Shown here: piece by piece, positions 30,029 to 42,163 of the stretch
How positions within the stretch are numbered: position 1 is the stretch's first letter
How the letters are laid out: each line of letters opens with the position of its first letter
Assembly: GCA_020912385.1 (NCBI GenBank)
Contig: CP087206.1
Span: forward strand, 3,596,001-3,660,000
Direction of reading: 5' to 3'
DNA length: 64,000 bases
Source: Neofusicoccum parvum
Lineage: Eukaryota > Ascomycota > Dothideomycetes > Botryosphaeriales > Botryosphaeriaceae
Translations under genes and position numbers: made by a program
The notes under the pieces: model-generated
What the model was told of the DNA's origin: nothing
Seen by the model: only the letters and a program-made list of their open reading frames with translations
The model's database searches: none

Positions 30029-30698
30029 CTCGACAAGGACAAGGCTGAGGAAGGTGGGCCAGCTCGAAAGGTGTTGCAACAGGCGCATGGTAAGCTGAAG
30101 CGTCTGTTCAAATGAAGGTAGCGCGTCTTTCACTGTGCTGTCACGTCTGGATGCATGCGCCAGCTACCAATGGCTTGGCGAGCTGGTCTTGACCACGGGG
30201 CTCAAACGTTCAAGCATGGGACCGGCGGCTTGGGAACAAAAATCTGATTGGATTTTGGGCGGTGTCTAGCGTTTGGTTTGGGAGGCATTATCCACGGTTT
30301 ACGACGCTGCATGTTTATGTCAAGCATACGGTAGATAGACGACCGGTGCTCGGGCAGGCTCCCGACACGCGGAATCAACGATCGAACCTCTCAGTCTGGC
30401 CTGAGCGCATTCCATGTGCATTCGACGTCCTGCGGCGTGTGGCGGGCTGATAAGGAGAGGCGTGCGCCAGCCGGGGAGCTTGGACCGGGGCCAGCTAGCG
30501 CGGTCCCCTGCTCCAGCTCCATGCAACCCCGGAATTCGCTGCCTTCCCGCGACGTCAACTTCGAACAAACCACGGTAGCACGCCGACGCAGGGTACAAAG
30601 CCGTCGCACGAGCCCCCGAGCCCCGAGCCGCCTGCAACACCGCCCGCCAAAGGTCCGCGAGTTTCTGCGTTTGGTCAATGCGATCGTAGACTGACTTC
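30029..30698. other. intergenic, possible degenerate repeat half-site
   Basis: At about 30070-30100 GTGTTGCAACAGGCGCATGG is followed by AAGCTGAAGCGTC. This resembles the left flank and left arm of repeat copy 4 but lacks a right arm. Otherwise nothing is seen. Confidence 0.4.
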
Positions 30699-33354
30699 AT
30701 GTCGGCGACTGCAGCAACGTCAGCGTCGCTGGATTCCGGTAGCCCTCTGCCCCTCCGCCCCTCCCGCGCGAACTGAGCCCTTCTGATGCCGTAGCCAGCC
30801 GACTACAGTCCCCTCGACCACCTCAACCAGATCTTCTCTCACCCCTCGACGCTCTCGTCCATCCAGCCGACATCGCAGGCCCTGCGCAACTACCAATATG
30901 ACCTGGACGAGGACATCGCCGAGGTCGTCGGCCAACAGAGCCTCTCGGACGCCGAGAGCGTGCGCCATATCCAGAATGCGAAGCAGGAGCTAGACGAGCT
31001 GTTCAAGAAGATCGAGGATGTGCGCGACCGTGCCGTGCGCACCGAGCAGGCCATCACCGACATGACGGCCGACATCAAGCGCCTCGACAACACCAAGCGC
31101 AACCTGACGCTGTCCATGACTGCCCTCAAGCGCCTGCAGATGCTGACCACCGCTTACGAGCAGCTGCGCGGCCTCAGCAAGACCCGCCAGTACCGCGAGT
31201 GCGCCCAGCTGCTGCAGGCTGTCATCCAGCTCGTCGCCCATTTCAAGACCTACCGCTCCATCGACCAGATTGCCACCCTCAGCCGCAACGTCGCCGACCT
31301 GCAGAGCGAATTGCTAGAACAAATATGCGAGGATTTCGAGGTCACCTTTGCGAAGGGCGAGGTCACCCAGCGCCGCGGCATGCTGGCCGAGGCGTGCATG
31401 GTCATGGATGCGCTCGGCGAACATGCTCGGACGCGCCTCGTCAACTGGTACTGCAACACGCAACTGCGCGAATACCGCCAGGTCTTCCGCGGGAATGATG
31501 AGGCCGGCTCGCTGGACAACATCTCGAGGAGATACTCGTGGTTCAACCGCATGTTGAAGACGTACGACGGCGAACATGCGGTACTCTTCCCGCCACATTG
31601 GAGAGTCCAGGAGATGCTTGCGAATGCCTTCTGCGAGGGAACAAGAGACGACTTCAAAGGCATCTTGCAGCGGACTATGCGACAGACGGGCCAGTCTCTG
31701 GACGTGAACTTGCTCTTGTCCTGCCTGCAGGAAACTCTAGATTTTGAAAATAGCCTTGAGCGACGCTTCTCGAATGAATCACGCTCCTCCATGGACACGG
31801 TCATTTCGCGAGAAGACCGGGAGACCAGCTTCAGGCAGGCCATTTCCGAAGCATTCGAGCCGTATATGAGCCTCTGGGTGGAGTCTCAAGACAAGCAACT
31901 GGCAGCATTAATGCCAAAGTACAGACATCAGCCTCTACGTAATGTCGATGATGAGTTCTCGCCACAATCAGTCATTCCATCTTCCACCGAGCTTTTCCAC
32001 TTCTACAGGACCGCGCTGGCGCAGTGTGCGAAGTTGTCCACTGGAATCAGATTATTGGAACTTTCTAGAACATTTTCCCGATACTTGGATTCGTACGGCC
32101 AGCAGGTGCTTTTCCACTTCCTAGGGGAGCGGTCCTCAGTTGAGGATATGATCCTCATTCTCAATACCGCCGACTACTGCTACTCGACTTGCGACCAACT
32201 TGAGCAGAAAATCAAAAGTAAAATTGATGATGAGTACAAGGAGAAGGTTGATCTTCAAAGTCAAGCAGACGCATTCATGGGGATCGCGAGCGCGTCTGTC
32301 CGAGCACTGGTCCGGAAGGTGGAGATCGACTGCGAACAGGGATGGCGAGAGATGCGGAATACCCCATGGAGCAAGCTTGAGAGCGTAGGAGACCAGTCAA
32401 GCTACGTTGGTGAGCTGCTACGGCATGTCAAGGAGCGAGCAGCGGAAATCCTCAAGTATCTGCACAAGCAGCAGTATGCAAGGGCTTTCTGCGATAATCT
32501 CATCGACTCGATGGTCAACACATACATTCTCAGCATTGTGCAATGCCGACCGGTATCCGAAGTGGGCGCCGAGCAAATGCTCCTGGACTCGTACGTGTTG
32601 AAAAAGGGCTTTACAGAGCTCTCAACAATCAACAGCGAGGACCCTGGGGCACAACCACCGGCAGCGTAAGTCCAATGCTTCCTCTCCCAGAGTTTAAGTC
32701 TTGCCCGCTAACAAATCCAATAGCTTCGTGAAACGCGTTACGCAGTCCATGTCCAAGCTCGACCCGCTCCTCAAAACTCTCCAAGTGCGCCCCTCGCCTC
32801 CCGAAGCCCTCGTCCAGGCCTACCTTATCCACATCGCCGACCGCTCCGACACCAACTTCCGCAAGATCCTAGACCTCAAGGGCATCCGCAAGATTGAGCA
32901 GGCCGCCCTCGTCGATCTGTTCAACGCGCACCGCCAGTCGCCCTCGCACGCGTCGCTGCCCCAGCAGTCGGCCCTCCTCACCCCGCTGCACATCGGCTCC
33001 GGCACGCCGTCCATCGGCAGTGGCGCGGGCTCGTCGTCACTGGGGTCCAGCGGCCCGCTCGCCGGCCTCGGCAGCATCGGCGCCATCGGCAACCAGGGCG
33101 GCCGCTTCGATCCGGCCACATTCGCGTCGGGCATCATGAACGCGGCCAGGGACGGCGTTGACCGGTTCGGCAGCGGGCCGGTCGGTGCCGGGAATGTCAT
33201 TCCGGCGATGGCGGCGGCGGAGAGGGGTGGGCAGGGCGGCGAAACGCCGACGGCGAATTTGAACGAGAATTTGAAGAATATTGGGAAGTTCTTCAGGAGA
33301 GATGTGGGTAGCTTTGGCAGGTTTGGGAGGACGGGAACGGGGCTGGGGGATTGA
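30699..33354 (+). CDS. VPS53: Vps53, GARP tethering complex subunit
   Basis: Three exons, 30699-30738, 30799-32665 and 32724-33354, give 845 aa. Exon 1 encodes only MSATAATSASLDS; exon 2 opens with DYSPLDHLNQIFSHPSTLSS, the conserved Vps53 start. It continues with YDLDEDIAEVVGQQS and a coiled coil (HIQNAKQELDELFKKIEDVR). The diagnostic TRQYRECAQLLQAVIQLVAHF is followed by KTYRSIDQIATLSRNVADLQ. The C-terminal alpha-solenoid ends in a low-complexity Gly/Ser tail typical of fungal orthologs. GARP tethers endosome-derived vesicles at the trans-Golgi. No targeting peptide is present. Alternative assignment to COG or exocyst subunits is unlikely because of the Vps53 N-terminal signature. Confidence 0.94.
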
Positions 33355-34056
33355 GGGAACGAGAGCGTGAGTGAGAGAGGAGGGGCAGTCTATGGATCGT
33401 GGTGGGTGTATGATGGGCGGTGACGGCTGGTTTGTTGCATTGTGGCGTGGGAAGTTCTTTCATGCGTTGTAGACGGAGACGGGTTAGTCGGGAAAAGTAT
33501 GATTGTAATTCTGATGCTTCGAAAACGTGCGCTTTGAGAGGGAGTGCCCGAGTCAAGTGAACAGGGTCAAGGTTTGTCGTAAGGTGGAACATAGGGATGA
33601 ATGTAGTGGGTCTTACCCAAACGGGCAATTTTCAAAGAGATATAACAGAGTCACGTGTGAGGCTTCACGGCGAATTAAGGTGAAACACTCGTCCAGCGAA
33701 GAAGGGCGAAACTGCGGAGGGTCGCTGATCTTCCCACTTTTGCCCAGCTGGCAGCCGATGACGCCACAGGGTCCTCAAGCTTCCAAGCTCCCCCCGCTGC
33801 CGATCACCACATCACCGCCAGGAAACCCGACACGCTCCACCACCTCACCACCTTCACCCCGGCGCTCCTACCTGCCATACACACGCGCAGCCGCCGTTCC
33901 CACCTTTCACACCTGCAGCCGCGCGACGCAGCCCGCACCGCCCCGCCCGGCCCCAAACCCCCCACACCACAACGCGCCGCCCGACCAAGCGCGACCGACG
34001 ACCAGACGCGCCCCGCCCGCCCGCCTGCCCCCCCGCCCGCGCACAAAGCCACGGCC
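33355..34056. other. intergenic, C-rich leader of small unknown gene
   Basis: No supported gene. The last 250 bases are extremely C-rich on the + strand. Confidence 0.5.
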
Positions 34057-34507
34057 ATGCAAATCGCCGAGGTCCTCTCCGACCTGACCTCCCTCCGCGT
34101 CTGCGTAAGCCTGCCCTCCCGTCCGCTTCCCCTCCCCCTCCGCGCCCGCTGACCCGGCCCAAACGCAGGACCCCGCCGCGGCGCTCGCCCTCGTGTCCGC
34201 GTCGGCCGCCGCCGCCCCAGCTCAAGCGCAATCGCAGACGCAAACGCAAACGCAGGCTCCGCCCTCCACGACGCAGGCACAAGGCGCGTCCGCGGACGCG
34301 GCGGAGGGTGGAGGAGACGAGGATCTGCAGCGCGCGAAGGATTTGCTGGCGCTGCATGCGGTGTTCAGGAAGGGGGGGAGTGGGGAGGGGTTGGCGGAGG
34401 AGCTGAGGGGGTTGAGGGAGAGGGTTGGGAGGGCCATGGGTGGGATGGGAACGGAGGCGGAGGGGGTGGAGGATGGGGATGGGGAGGGGTTTGAGGAGTG
34501 GGATTAG
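34057..34507 (+). CDS. small protein of unknown function
   Basis: Two exons, 34057-34104 and 34169-34507, give 128 aa. The predicted start is MQIAEVLSDLTSLRVC, spliced to DPAAALALVS. A Gln/Thr-rich low-complexity stretch follows, then an acidic helix (DEDLQRAKDLLALHAVFRKG) and a Gly/Glu-rich tail ending FEEWD. The splice site and amphipathic helices make a real gene likely. The extreme base composition of the second exon (almost only purines near the end) weakens the case for its C-terminal half. I do not recognise the family. Confidence 0.55.
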
Positions 34508-36143
34508 GGTGTGGTTTTCTGGGGTAGACGTGGTTGGGTCGGGGCTTCACTGGTGATAGTAAGCGTGGAGTTTTGGATTATACCCCCAGGAGCGAGGGAT
34601 TGGGAAGGCTCTAGCGTTTGGGTTTGTTCATATGTGTTCATCCCTACCACTGTTGAAAGAGTAAATACTGATGCTCGTTTATACGCGTTGGGGAACATAA
34701 CATATCTTGGATTTCTATGCAGCCTTTCTGTGCCTATATATCCCGAAGTCGTATGGAAAGAAAGAGAAGGGAAACGAGCAGGGACAGCCCTGGGAAAGAC
34801 AAGTAGAAGCCGGAGTATGCTTAATCATCTAGGTTCAATCTTTACTCTATTCCCTGCGTCATTTCTTCGAGCTCGCGAACAACGTCAGTGTACACTGCAT
34901 CCTGCAGGTCCCCAACGCTCAAGTTTGTGCTCTCGGCGAGATGTAGCAAGGTGGAGAGTATTGACCTTTGGTTCATACTTACCTCCGTCTTTGATTTCGA
35001 GCAACTTTAGATCTTGAAGGCACCATTGACAACCCAGTCATTTGCTTGAGTGGAATGGAATCTCGGTTGTGCTGATGACTTTAGCGGCGCTGAGCTATTC
35101 GATGATGTCCAGTCTCTTCAGACAACCCTCCAACGACCCCCTTTCGCAACTTAGCGTCGACGTTTCTAAAATGCACAGATCTTTGCCAGGCGAGACGTTC
35201 GCTGCTGTCAGGCATGTCTGGTAAGATGAGAGCAGACACTTTTTGGATCCTTCAGTTTTCGTAGGTCGCAGTGCTTTGTAAAACTATGTACCAACTGTTC
35301 GAAGCTGCTGGGTGGTGGTGTAGGCTCTTGAACAGGGCTTCTCGCACCACCATCGATTGGCTCTTTCGTTGTAGCGGAACCTATGATATCGATTCTTTCC
35401 GTGGTTTGAAGTCGCCGATTTGACTTTCTTGAAAGCTTTCTTGAGCCTCGAATTATCATTCTGTATCTACAGGGGTGGCGTGAATTCCCGCTTCCTGCGG
35501 AGGGATCTGCATGCTGTCTCTGCCAAAGAGTCCCGGTGCAGCACTATACGTCGTCCAGACTCTTGAAAGGTCGGCCGTGGCGTAGGACGCGTCTGCCACA
35601 TATTCAGAAGTTTCTAACGCACAAGTCGACAAACTAGCCCTTCCTCTAGTCACGATGCGTCATTGGGTCGGGAATGCCTAGTATTTCTTTCATCCTACCC
35701 GTGATTTCTAAGAGTACATTTTGGAAACCTGCCCCCTTATTCTCTTTCTTTTGAAACATTGTCGAATTCGATTGTCGACGCGCCTCTCCCTGGAAGCAAC
35801 ACCAATCTCACCTAGTTTACTTTACGTCAATCAAAGTTCGTCAACTGATTCATATTCACGAGATTGAACAGCCAAGTGTCTTGCTTCACTGTGTTCCATT
35901 CTTTGTTAATCTATTTGAGAATTGGGAAATGTTCTGTGATTCTATTCAATAAACGCGGGAATCGGGCGTAAGGGTATCCATTAAAAGATACAATGTTCTG
36001 GGGAGAAACCCCCAGCATGCAGGATGCTTAAGTAAAGATGATCCAGCACCAACGCCAGCAACTTGTCTTTCGAAGAAGATATGCGGTCTTATTCTTGTCC
36101 TTGTGGGTATGTCCGAACTTCACTGTTCGCTTGTTCCTGCTCT
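34508..36143. other. AT-richer intergenic with unresolved open frames
   Basis: About 1.6 kb. On the minus strand, 35700-35080, two partly overlapping open frames (ALETSEYVADASYATADLSR in one, SRKSNRRLQTTERIDIIGSA in the other) look more protein-like than chance but do not join by a clear intron. I call no gene there. Confidence 0.4.
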
Positions 36144-37281
36144 TTACCTTCCAAACCTCATCTGTGCTTTAGCAAACTTGTGCAAGCCACGCAGGAAAGT
36201 TTGGTAGCCAACTCCCGATGTGTCCGGAGAGTGGCTGTTTGACGTTAGCAGATCTCAAACAAGCCAAATCCTGGAATAAACTTACAAAATCTCCGTTAGC
36301 CGGATCTGCCACGGCGGGTAGCCCTTGAGCTCGACCCTCGGACCAAACAGGATCAACAGATCCGGCTCACCCATGACGCTCTCGGTAATCTCAGCATCAA
36401 TCAACTCCGGGGAAATGTCAGATGGCGCGAGTTTGCTGCGCTGCGACATCTCCGTCAGGGTCTTGGTCAGATCGACCAGCGTGCTACGTCCATCCTCGGC
36501 ACTGAGCAGCAATATTGTCAGGTGCGAGAGAGGCGCGCGGCCATTGGCGTCAGAGGCCGATGCACTGGAGGGTTCGGGAGGTGTCGCGGGAGGGCTGAAG
36601 GACGGCAGGTTCGGTGCACGGAGGGATAAAGTGGGCTTCTTTGTGGGGCCGAAGTAGGACTCTAGTGTTTGAGAAATCTTACGGTGGGTAGCGGGTAGGT
36701 AGTTTTTGAGAACGCCTGTAGCAGATTGTCAGAAGCTTCCACTAGTGCGTGGCAGCCAGCTTACCCGTCTTCTCGTAGATGCTGAGCGCGGGAATCCCGG
36801 CGCTGGCGCACCACGCGGCAACCTCGCTGATGTCGTTCACAAGACCCTCCAGGCCAGCTCCGCGCTGCTCGTCATCGTTAAAGTCCAGGATTATGCTCAA
36901 GTGCTGGGGCAGGCGGTCCAGGTCCTTGATGTCCTTCTGGATGAGCTCCGGCGAGCGGTGGTGGTAGTACAAGAGGCCGAATATGCGGTCGGAGACGGCG
37001 TGGTAGGCGGTGCGCAGGCGGACGTAGAGCGAGAAGAGGGCCTGGATGGTAAGGTGGGTGACGAGGTAGAGCTGCTGGCGCAGGAAGTCGCGCATGGGCT
37101 TCTTGCGCTGCGTTTTCTGCGCGGGACGGCGGACGGGCGAGGGCTCGGTCGAGTGGTCGGTACTCTCAGAATCCGAGGGCAGGTAGGGCTTGAGGAGAGC
37201 TTCGCGCTCGCGGGGACTCAGCGGGCGGCCATCGGGATGGGCGCCGGTGCGCAGGGCAGCTGATTCGCGGAGGCCGACCAT
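36144..37281 (-). CDS. NUS1: Nus1-type subunit of dehydrodolichyl diphosphate synthase
   Basis: Three exons, 37281-36765, 36715-36286 and 36234-36144, give 345 aa. The ATG at 37281 is the first in the frame; the frame is open further upstream but without an ATG. After a polar N-terminus, a hydrophobic stretch (LYLVTHLTIQALFSLYVRL) would place it in the ER membrane. The cis-prenyltransferase-like domain follows, with LPQHLSIILDFNDDEQRGAG, ISEVAAWCASAGIPALSIYE and PDLLILFGPRVELKGYPPWQ. The last exon gives GVGYQTFLRGLHKFAKAQMR and ends RFGR, supplying the RxG motif that Nus1/NgBR contributes to the shared active site. The catalytic Asp and pyrophosphate-binding motifs of Rer2 are missing, as expected for Nus1. 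It makes dolichol for N-glycosylation with Rer2, which is not in this window. Confidence 0.93.
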
Positions 37282-37569
37282 AGCTGCAGGCAGAGGAGGA
37301 GGGTTCGTGGAGGCGGGCGGCGGCGGCGTGTTTGGCGGCGAGGGCGGACGGGGACGGGTCAATGTCTGTGCATCAATGCGCGCGGTCACGCCATGGACAG
37401 GAGCGCGTATAAGAGCGACGGGCCTGGGGAGAAGCGTTGGGGCGTTGGCGTCGTCACTCGGGCGGGCGCAGGAGCTGGGCGCGGGAGAGCGGCAGCGGCA
37501 GCCCTACGCCAACGCGGCCGCGCCTATGATGTGGCCTGTGGCTCAACACGCGAGCTTAACTTGGCCGAC

Positions 37570-38136
37570 ATGGATGCCGCTCCAGACCTCCGCCAGCGCT
37601 GCGCTCTCCGTCACCGTCGCATGCCCCGTCCGCGCAGAACGAAGGTCTCGGTGCAGCGCCTGCGTCAGAAGCTGCGCGAGCTGCACCCGCGCCACGAGCT
37701 GGTGCGCTTTGTGCACCGCCTCAAGGACCTGCTGCAAGCAGCGTTCGCCCACGCCCACGCCACCCACGAGAGCCCGAGCACTGGCCAGCAGCCTGCCGCC
37801 TCAGGCTCCGCCACAGCTGAACCCTCGACCCGCCTCACCCACAGGTACCAGCACCACCCGAGCAGCCCGCTGCCGCCGCCCCGCCAGACCCCGCCGGGCT
37901 ACCAGAGCATCCGCTGCGTCACGCCCTCCGAGCACGAGGAGGGCCTGCACGACCACCCGCCGCCCGGCGTGCCCTACCAGCAGTACTTCCCCTTCCGCTC
38001 CTACGAGGACCTGCGCGCCGCCGAGGAGCACCGCTACAACCTCCGCGAGCAGCAGGCCATTGAGGAGCTGCGAGAAGCCCGCCGCCGCGCCTCCTCCGGC
38101 CTGTCCTACCAGCACCTCGTCGCCAACGGCTGGTGA
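37570..38136 (+). CDS. conserved-looking basic protein of unknown function, directly upstream of SEC10
   Basis: A single open frame; the start at 37570 gives 188 aa, and an in-frame ATG at 37393 would give 247 aa. The shorter start is preferred because the extension is Gly/Ala/Arg filler. It has a basic N-terminus (KVSVQRLRQKLRELHPRHEL), a Pro-rich middle and a helical C-terminus (SYEDLRAAEEHRYNLREQQA...) ending HLVANGW. No known domain, signal peptide or membrane segment is visible. The stop is only 11 bases before the SEC10 ATG, in a different frame, so both would share one transcript unless the annotation is wrong. It could instead be a spurious GC-rich frame in the SEC10 leader. Confidence 0.45.
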   Translation: MDAAPDLRQRCALRHRRMPRPRRTKVSVQRLRQKLRELHPRHELVRFVHRLKDLLQAAFAHAHATHESPSTGQQPAASGSATAEPSTRLTHRYQHHPSSPLPPPRQTPPGYQSIRCVTPSEHEEGLHDHPPPGVPYQQYFPFRSYEDLRAAEEHRYNLREQQAIEELREARRRASSGLSYQHLVANGW

Positions 38137-38147
38137 TCGACGCCGCC

Positions 38148-40985
38148 ATGGTCGGCCCCGCCTCCGACACCAAGTCGGTCGTGTCCACCCGCACCTCGCG
38201 CGCCACCTCCTACCGCGGGCCCGAGTTCTCCCTCGAGACCTTCGCCAGCAAGGACTTCATCGTCAAGGACTTCATCGAGACCCTCTCCGATGTCGCCGTG
38301 CCCGCCAGCCGTCGCTCCGGAAACCCCACCCGCCAGGTCGCCTTTGACCCGAAGCCCTTGATCCGCACCTTCGAACATGCTCTGGCCAGGCTAGGCACCC
38401 TGTCGGAGGAGCTCGAGCTCCAGGAGAACGAGCTCTCGGGATCCGTGCGACGCGCCGAAGCCCAGCACAGCCAGAAGAGCGAATCGTTGGGCAGGAAGCT
38501 CGAAGGTGCCATCGAGCAGTTTAATAAATTGGACAATTCCCTCAATGGAGGCGTCAGCGATGGAGTGGAGGGTGAAACCGGCGGCAATGTTGCAGTCAGG
38601 ATTGGAGAGCGGTTGGAAGAGCTCGACCGCCAGAGACAACGCGCGCAGGACGCCAAGTTTCTCATTCAATGCTGGATGGAGGTCAGCGAGCGCGGCGATC
38701 TATCATCCTTGGAAGACGTCAGGCGACTCGGAGGTGGAGACGGCAAGGTTCGTTGTGCACACATTGCGAGACAGCTCCTCCGACTCAGCCACAGACTGGA
38801 TCCGGACCAAGTAAACGGCTACAGGACAAATGGTGTGGATGGTGTAAACGGGCAGAATGGTACACCGGCGAAGAAGCACAATACGAGGGAGATAATCGAG
38901 AAATTCTTGGAGATGCTGGAGAAGGACTTGCTCAAACAGTTCGACGATTTCTACCGGAGGCAGAATTTCGATGGCATGAGGGTGAGAACGCTCCGCCTTG
39001 ACTGGTCGGGGCTGTTACTGAACAATATTACAGGAGTGCGCTGCCGCGTTGCGCGACTTCAACGATGGTGCCAGTGTCATGGGGCTATTCGTCAACCAGC
39101 ATCAGTTCTTTATCGACCGAAGCCAACTCGTTACTGAGGAGGTGGCTGGCGACGGTGAAACGTACGTGTCCAGCACCATTAGATTGACGCTGCGTACCCT
39201 ATGCTGACTTCTTCACAGCTGGGATCGGTTGGCCGATCCAGACGCAGAGCCTCCTGGTGTTGAGCCAAGTCTCCAGTCCTTGGTTGACGAAGTCAGACTT
39301 GTCGTCCAAGAAGAATCATTCATCATCAAAAAAGCATTCCCATATTGTGATGAGGTTCTCATCCGGTTTTTGCAGCGTGTCTTCCAGCAATCAGTATGTT
39401 TGTTTCCCCTATCGCTTTGTCCCTCGAAGCTAACAAGTTCAGATTCAAGCCCGGTTAGAGATGGTGCTTGAGAAAGCAAACTCTATATCTTCGTTGGCGT
39501 TCCTCCGCTCACTGCAAGCCGCAAGAAGCTACATTGGCTCTCTTATTGAAGACTTAAAAGCACACGGGTTGACCGAGCATCCCGAGCCCGTCACTTCGCA
39601 AGTTGCAGCAATGCTGGATCAGCAGCTCGAGGATCTCTTCATTCCATATCTACTCGGCTCTTCATACATTGAAAGAGAGAAGAAGAACTTGGAAGAGCTG
39701 TATTCTTCGCTGCTCTTCAAGTTCACTGTTTACCAATCGAAGAGGCGCAAGATTCCGACTTCTTATCTCGGCTCCCTGAGCCAAAGAGGCCGTGAGCTCT
39801 TTGCATCTGCGAAGGATGCCTACATGGAGCGACTGCGGTCTGCTGATATCTCAACATCACAAAGAAGTATGATGCTTCGGCTTGCTGGTATCAAGGAGGC
39901 GGACAGCGACAAGGAAATCGAAGTCACCGAAGAGGATGGCCAACTCAGTCTGCCCAATGCCAAGCGTATGCTCAAATGGCTGGCTGAAGGGGTAGGCAGA
40001 GGCCTTGAGCTAAGTGGAGGCAACGAGACACCTAAGGATGTCCAGGCGATGCTTAGTCTACTCATTTCTCACGTCAGTGAGATCTACCTGGAAACTGCAT
40101 TGGACGCGTAAGTCAACATGATTGATCTGTATCCTGCTCCTCTGCTAACGCAATTACAGCGCCGCCGAACTAGCTGCCTCCCAGGAGAACATCAAGAACA
40201 ACCCTCCGGATATTTCGTATCTGTATTCTCTCCGCACCGCGATAGGCATCCTTCACCTCCTGCAGATGTCCATCAATACTGTCCTCCTTCCCCTCGCATC
40301 CCCTTCTCTCATCACACGTCGCGAGATTGAAAAGACTACCAACGCAACCATTTCCAACCTCGAAACCAAAATCAGCAACATCCTTCAGAAGACCATTGAC
40401 GTATCGCTTTCCTGGACCACCAAACTCATGCAAGGCCAAAAGAAGCAAGACTTCCGCCCCCGCGACGATGACCTTGTCAGCCTGGGCGCCGAGACGCCGA
40501 CGTGCCTGGCGGTGACGCGCTTCCTGGACAAGGTCGCCACCCAAGCCACCGCCACGCTCAGCCAGCCTGCACTTGGTATCTTCTTGAGCGAGCTTGCGCT
40601 TGGCCTGCGTAGCCAACTGCTCGACCACTTCCGCCGCTTCACCGTCTCTCTCACCGGTGGTCTCGTGGTGTCCAAAGACGCGACCAAGTACGCCGAGCTG
40701 GTCCGCGGCTGGCCCACGTCCGGCTCCTCCGCCGCCGATGGACCCGGCAAGCGTGGCTCCACCGACAACAACAAGAAGTCGGCGACCTCAAACCACGGTG
40801 GCTTCGAGAAGGGCGGCATGGACGTTTTAGTCGAGGTGGCCAACTTGTTCGTCATCGGTCCCGAGGCACTGCGCGAGCGGTTGCGCGGCGTCAACGGCGC
40901 GGAGAGGGAGGCGCTCAGGGGTTACGTGCGCAACAGGGAGGACTCTGGAACTGTGGGTGTCCAGGCCGTGTTGGCGGGAGTGTAG
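38148..40985 (+). CDS. SEC10: Sec10, exocyst complex subunit
   Basis: Five exons, 38148-38981, 39034-39161, 39219-39393, 39443-40107 and 40160-40985, give 875 aa with all phases matching. The N-terminus carries the fungal Sec10 signature FSLETFASKDFIVKDFIETL. It is followed by DPKPLIRTFEHALARLGTLS, a coiled coil, LEELDRQRQRAQDAKFLIQC and LLKQFDDFYRRQNFDGM. The remaining helical-bundle region contains FVNQHQFFIDRSQLVTEEV and SRRGRELF-like CORVET/exocyst-family rods. Sec10 bridges Sec15 and the rest of the exocyst, which tethers secretory vesicles at growing hyphal tips. A Ser/Lys-rich insert near the C-terminus (GPGKRGSTDNNKKSATSN) looks disordered. It is convergent with the SNARE gene SEC9. 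Confidence 0.96.
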
Positions 40986-42163
40986 AGGTAGAGGCTGAAG
41001 AAACAATGTACTCGGGCATGGAAGTGGGCGTTTCGTTTTTCAAAGAACACGAGGTGGGGTTTTCCTTTTCTGGGGGGTTCACACAATATCATACTGCAGA
41101 GGATTCCATTTGTTTTATCTCTTTGCTGAATAGGATCACTTACACGCATGTGGCGGGAGAAAAAGAGGCGTTTTGGTTTGCTGGGCAGCTAGGACGCCTC
41201 AATGTTGCGAGTTCTTCACTTCTTCTGGCGATGATATCAATCTATTGTTCCTACTACCATTTTCCTATAGGTCCGTCTATAAGCATCTTGGAGGCATTGA
41301 GTGGAGTTAAATTCGTGCAGGGCGTGACGATGGATTGGCGAAGGAGTGGAGATCGCCCACGAATTCATTTCGGCGGTGACAAAAGTTAGATACTTCATCG
41401 AGATGAAAAATGTATGATATTTTGCTTCCCCTCGAGTGTTCTCAATGGCGCCATGCCCAGCATCACCAACGCTAGAATAGTAGCCTGACGTATAACGCAA
41501 CGCTTGATAAGTGAGGCACTGTAGGACACCTGTCCATCACAGCATTAACAATACACGCAACATCCGCGTCACCACCCACCGCAGCCTTCAACGCCGCACA
41601 GCACCGCCATCGCGCCTGTCTCACTCACCCTACCGGCCCGCCGTCCCTTGTCTCAACTTACCTCTTTCATCAGCAGGCAGCCACTTTACCCCCGGTCTAC
41701 GCAACCGTCCTACCAAGCCGCATCTAGGCATTCACTCACCACACCCGGATCAATCGGGCAAGATCTTTGGGGAGGAGGTGCAGCAAGCACACAGTACCGC
41801 TCACCATCCAAGAAACTTCATTTCCCGTCTAAAAAAAAACATGTGCAACGAGATATGTAAAGGTAAAAAAAGCCCATAAAACGGTCTGCATGCATCGAGG
41901 ATTGAGTAACGTCATGCCGTTGCATAAAAAAAGGATGATTGTTCCAAAAAAAAAAACGCCATGTGCCTTGAGATGAGGTGAAAGGGAGAGATGTATCCTC
42001 CACTTTTTTGGGTGTGTCGCCACCCGCATTCGTTCGTCCCGCCTTCTTTTTCTTTTTCTTTCATTGGGTGGGAATGTGTGTATGTACAGAGCAAGCGTGG
42101 CACTGCGGCGAAAGGGAGCGCCACAGATGCCAGACTGATCGATCGTCTTGTCTCGCTCCACCC
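40986..42163. other. intergenic between convergent SEC10 and SEC9
   Basis: Nearly 1.2 kb that must contain both 3' UTRs. Short A and T runs occur at 41830-41960. No gene is supported. Confidence 0.5.

Noticed and set aside
33511..33700. Possible further palindromic repeat copy (GATGCTTCGAA ... GAAACACTCGTCC)
   Set aside because: The two half-sites are in the wrong relative orientation and about 180 bases apart, so chance resemblance is more likely.
37282..37389. N-terminal extension of Nus1
   Set aside because: The frame is open but contains no ATG, only a GTG; the extension is Pro-rich low-complexity sequence.
37190..38347. 385-codon + strand frame over Nus1, the upstream ORF and SEC10
   Set aside because: Arg/Ala/Pro-rich composition, overlaps three better candidates in other frames.
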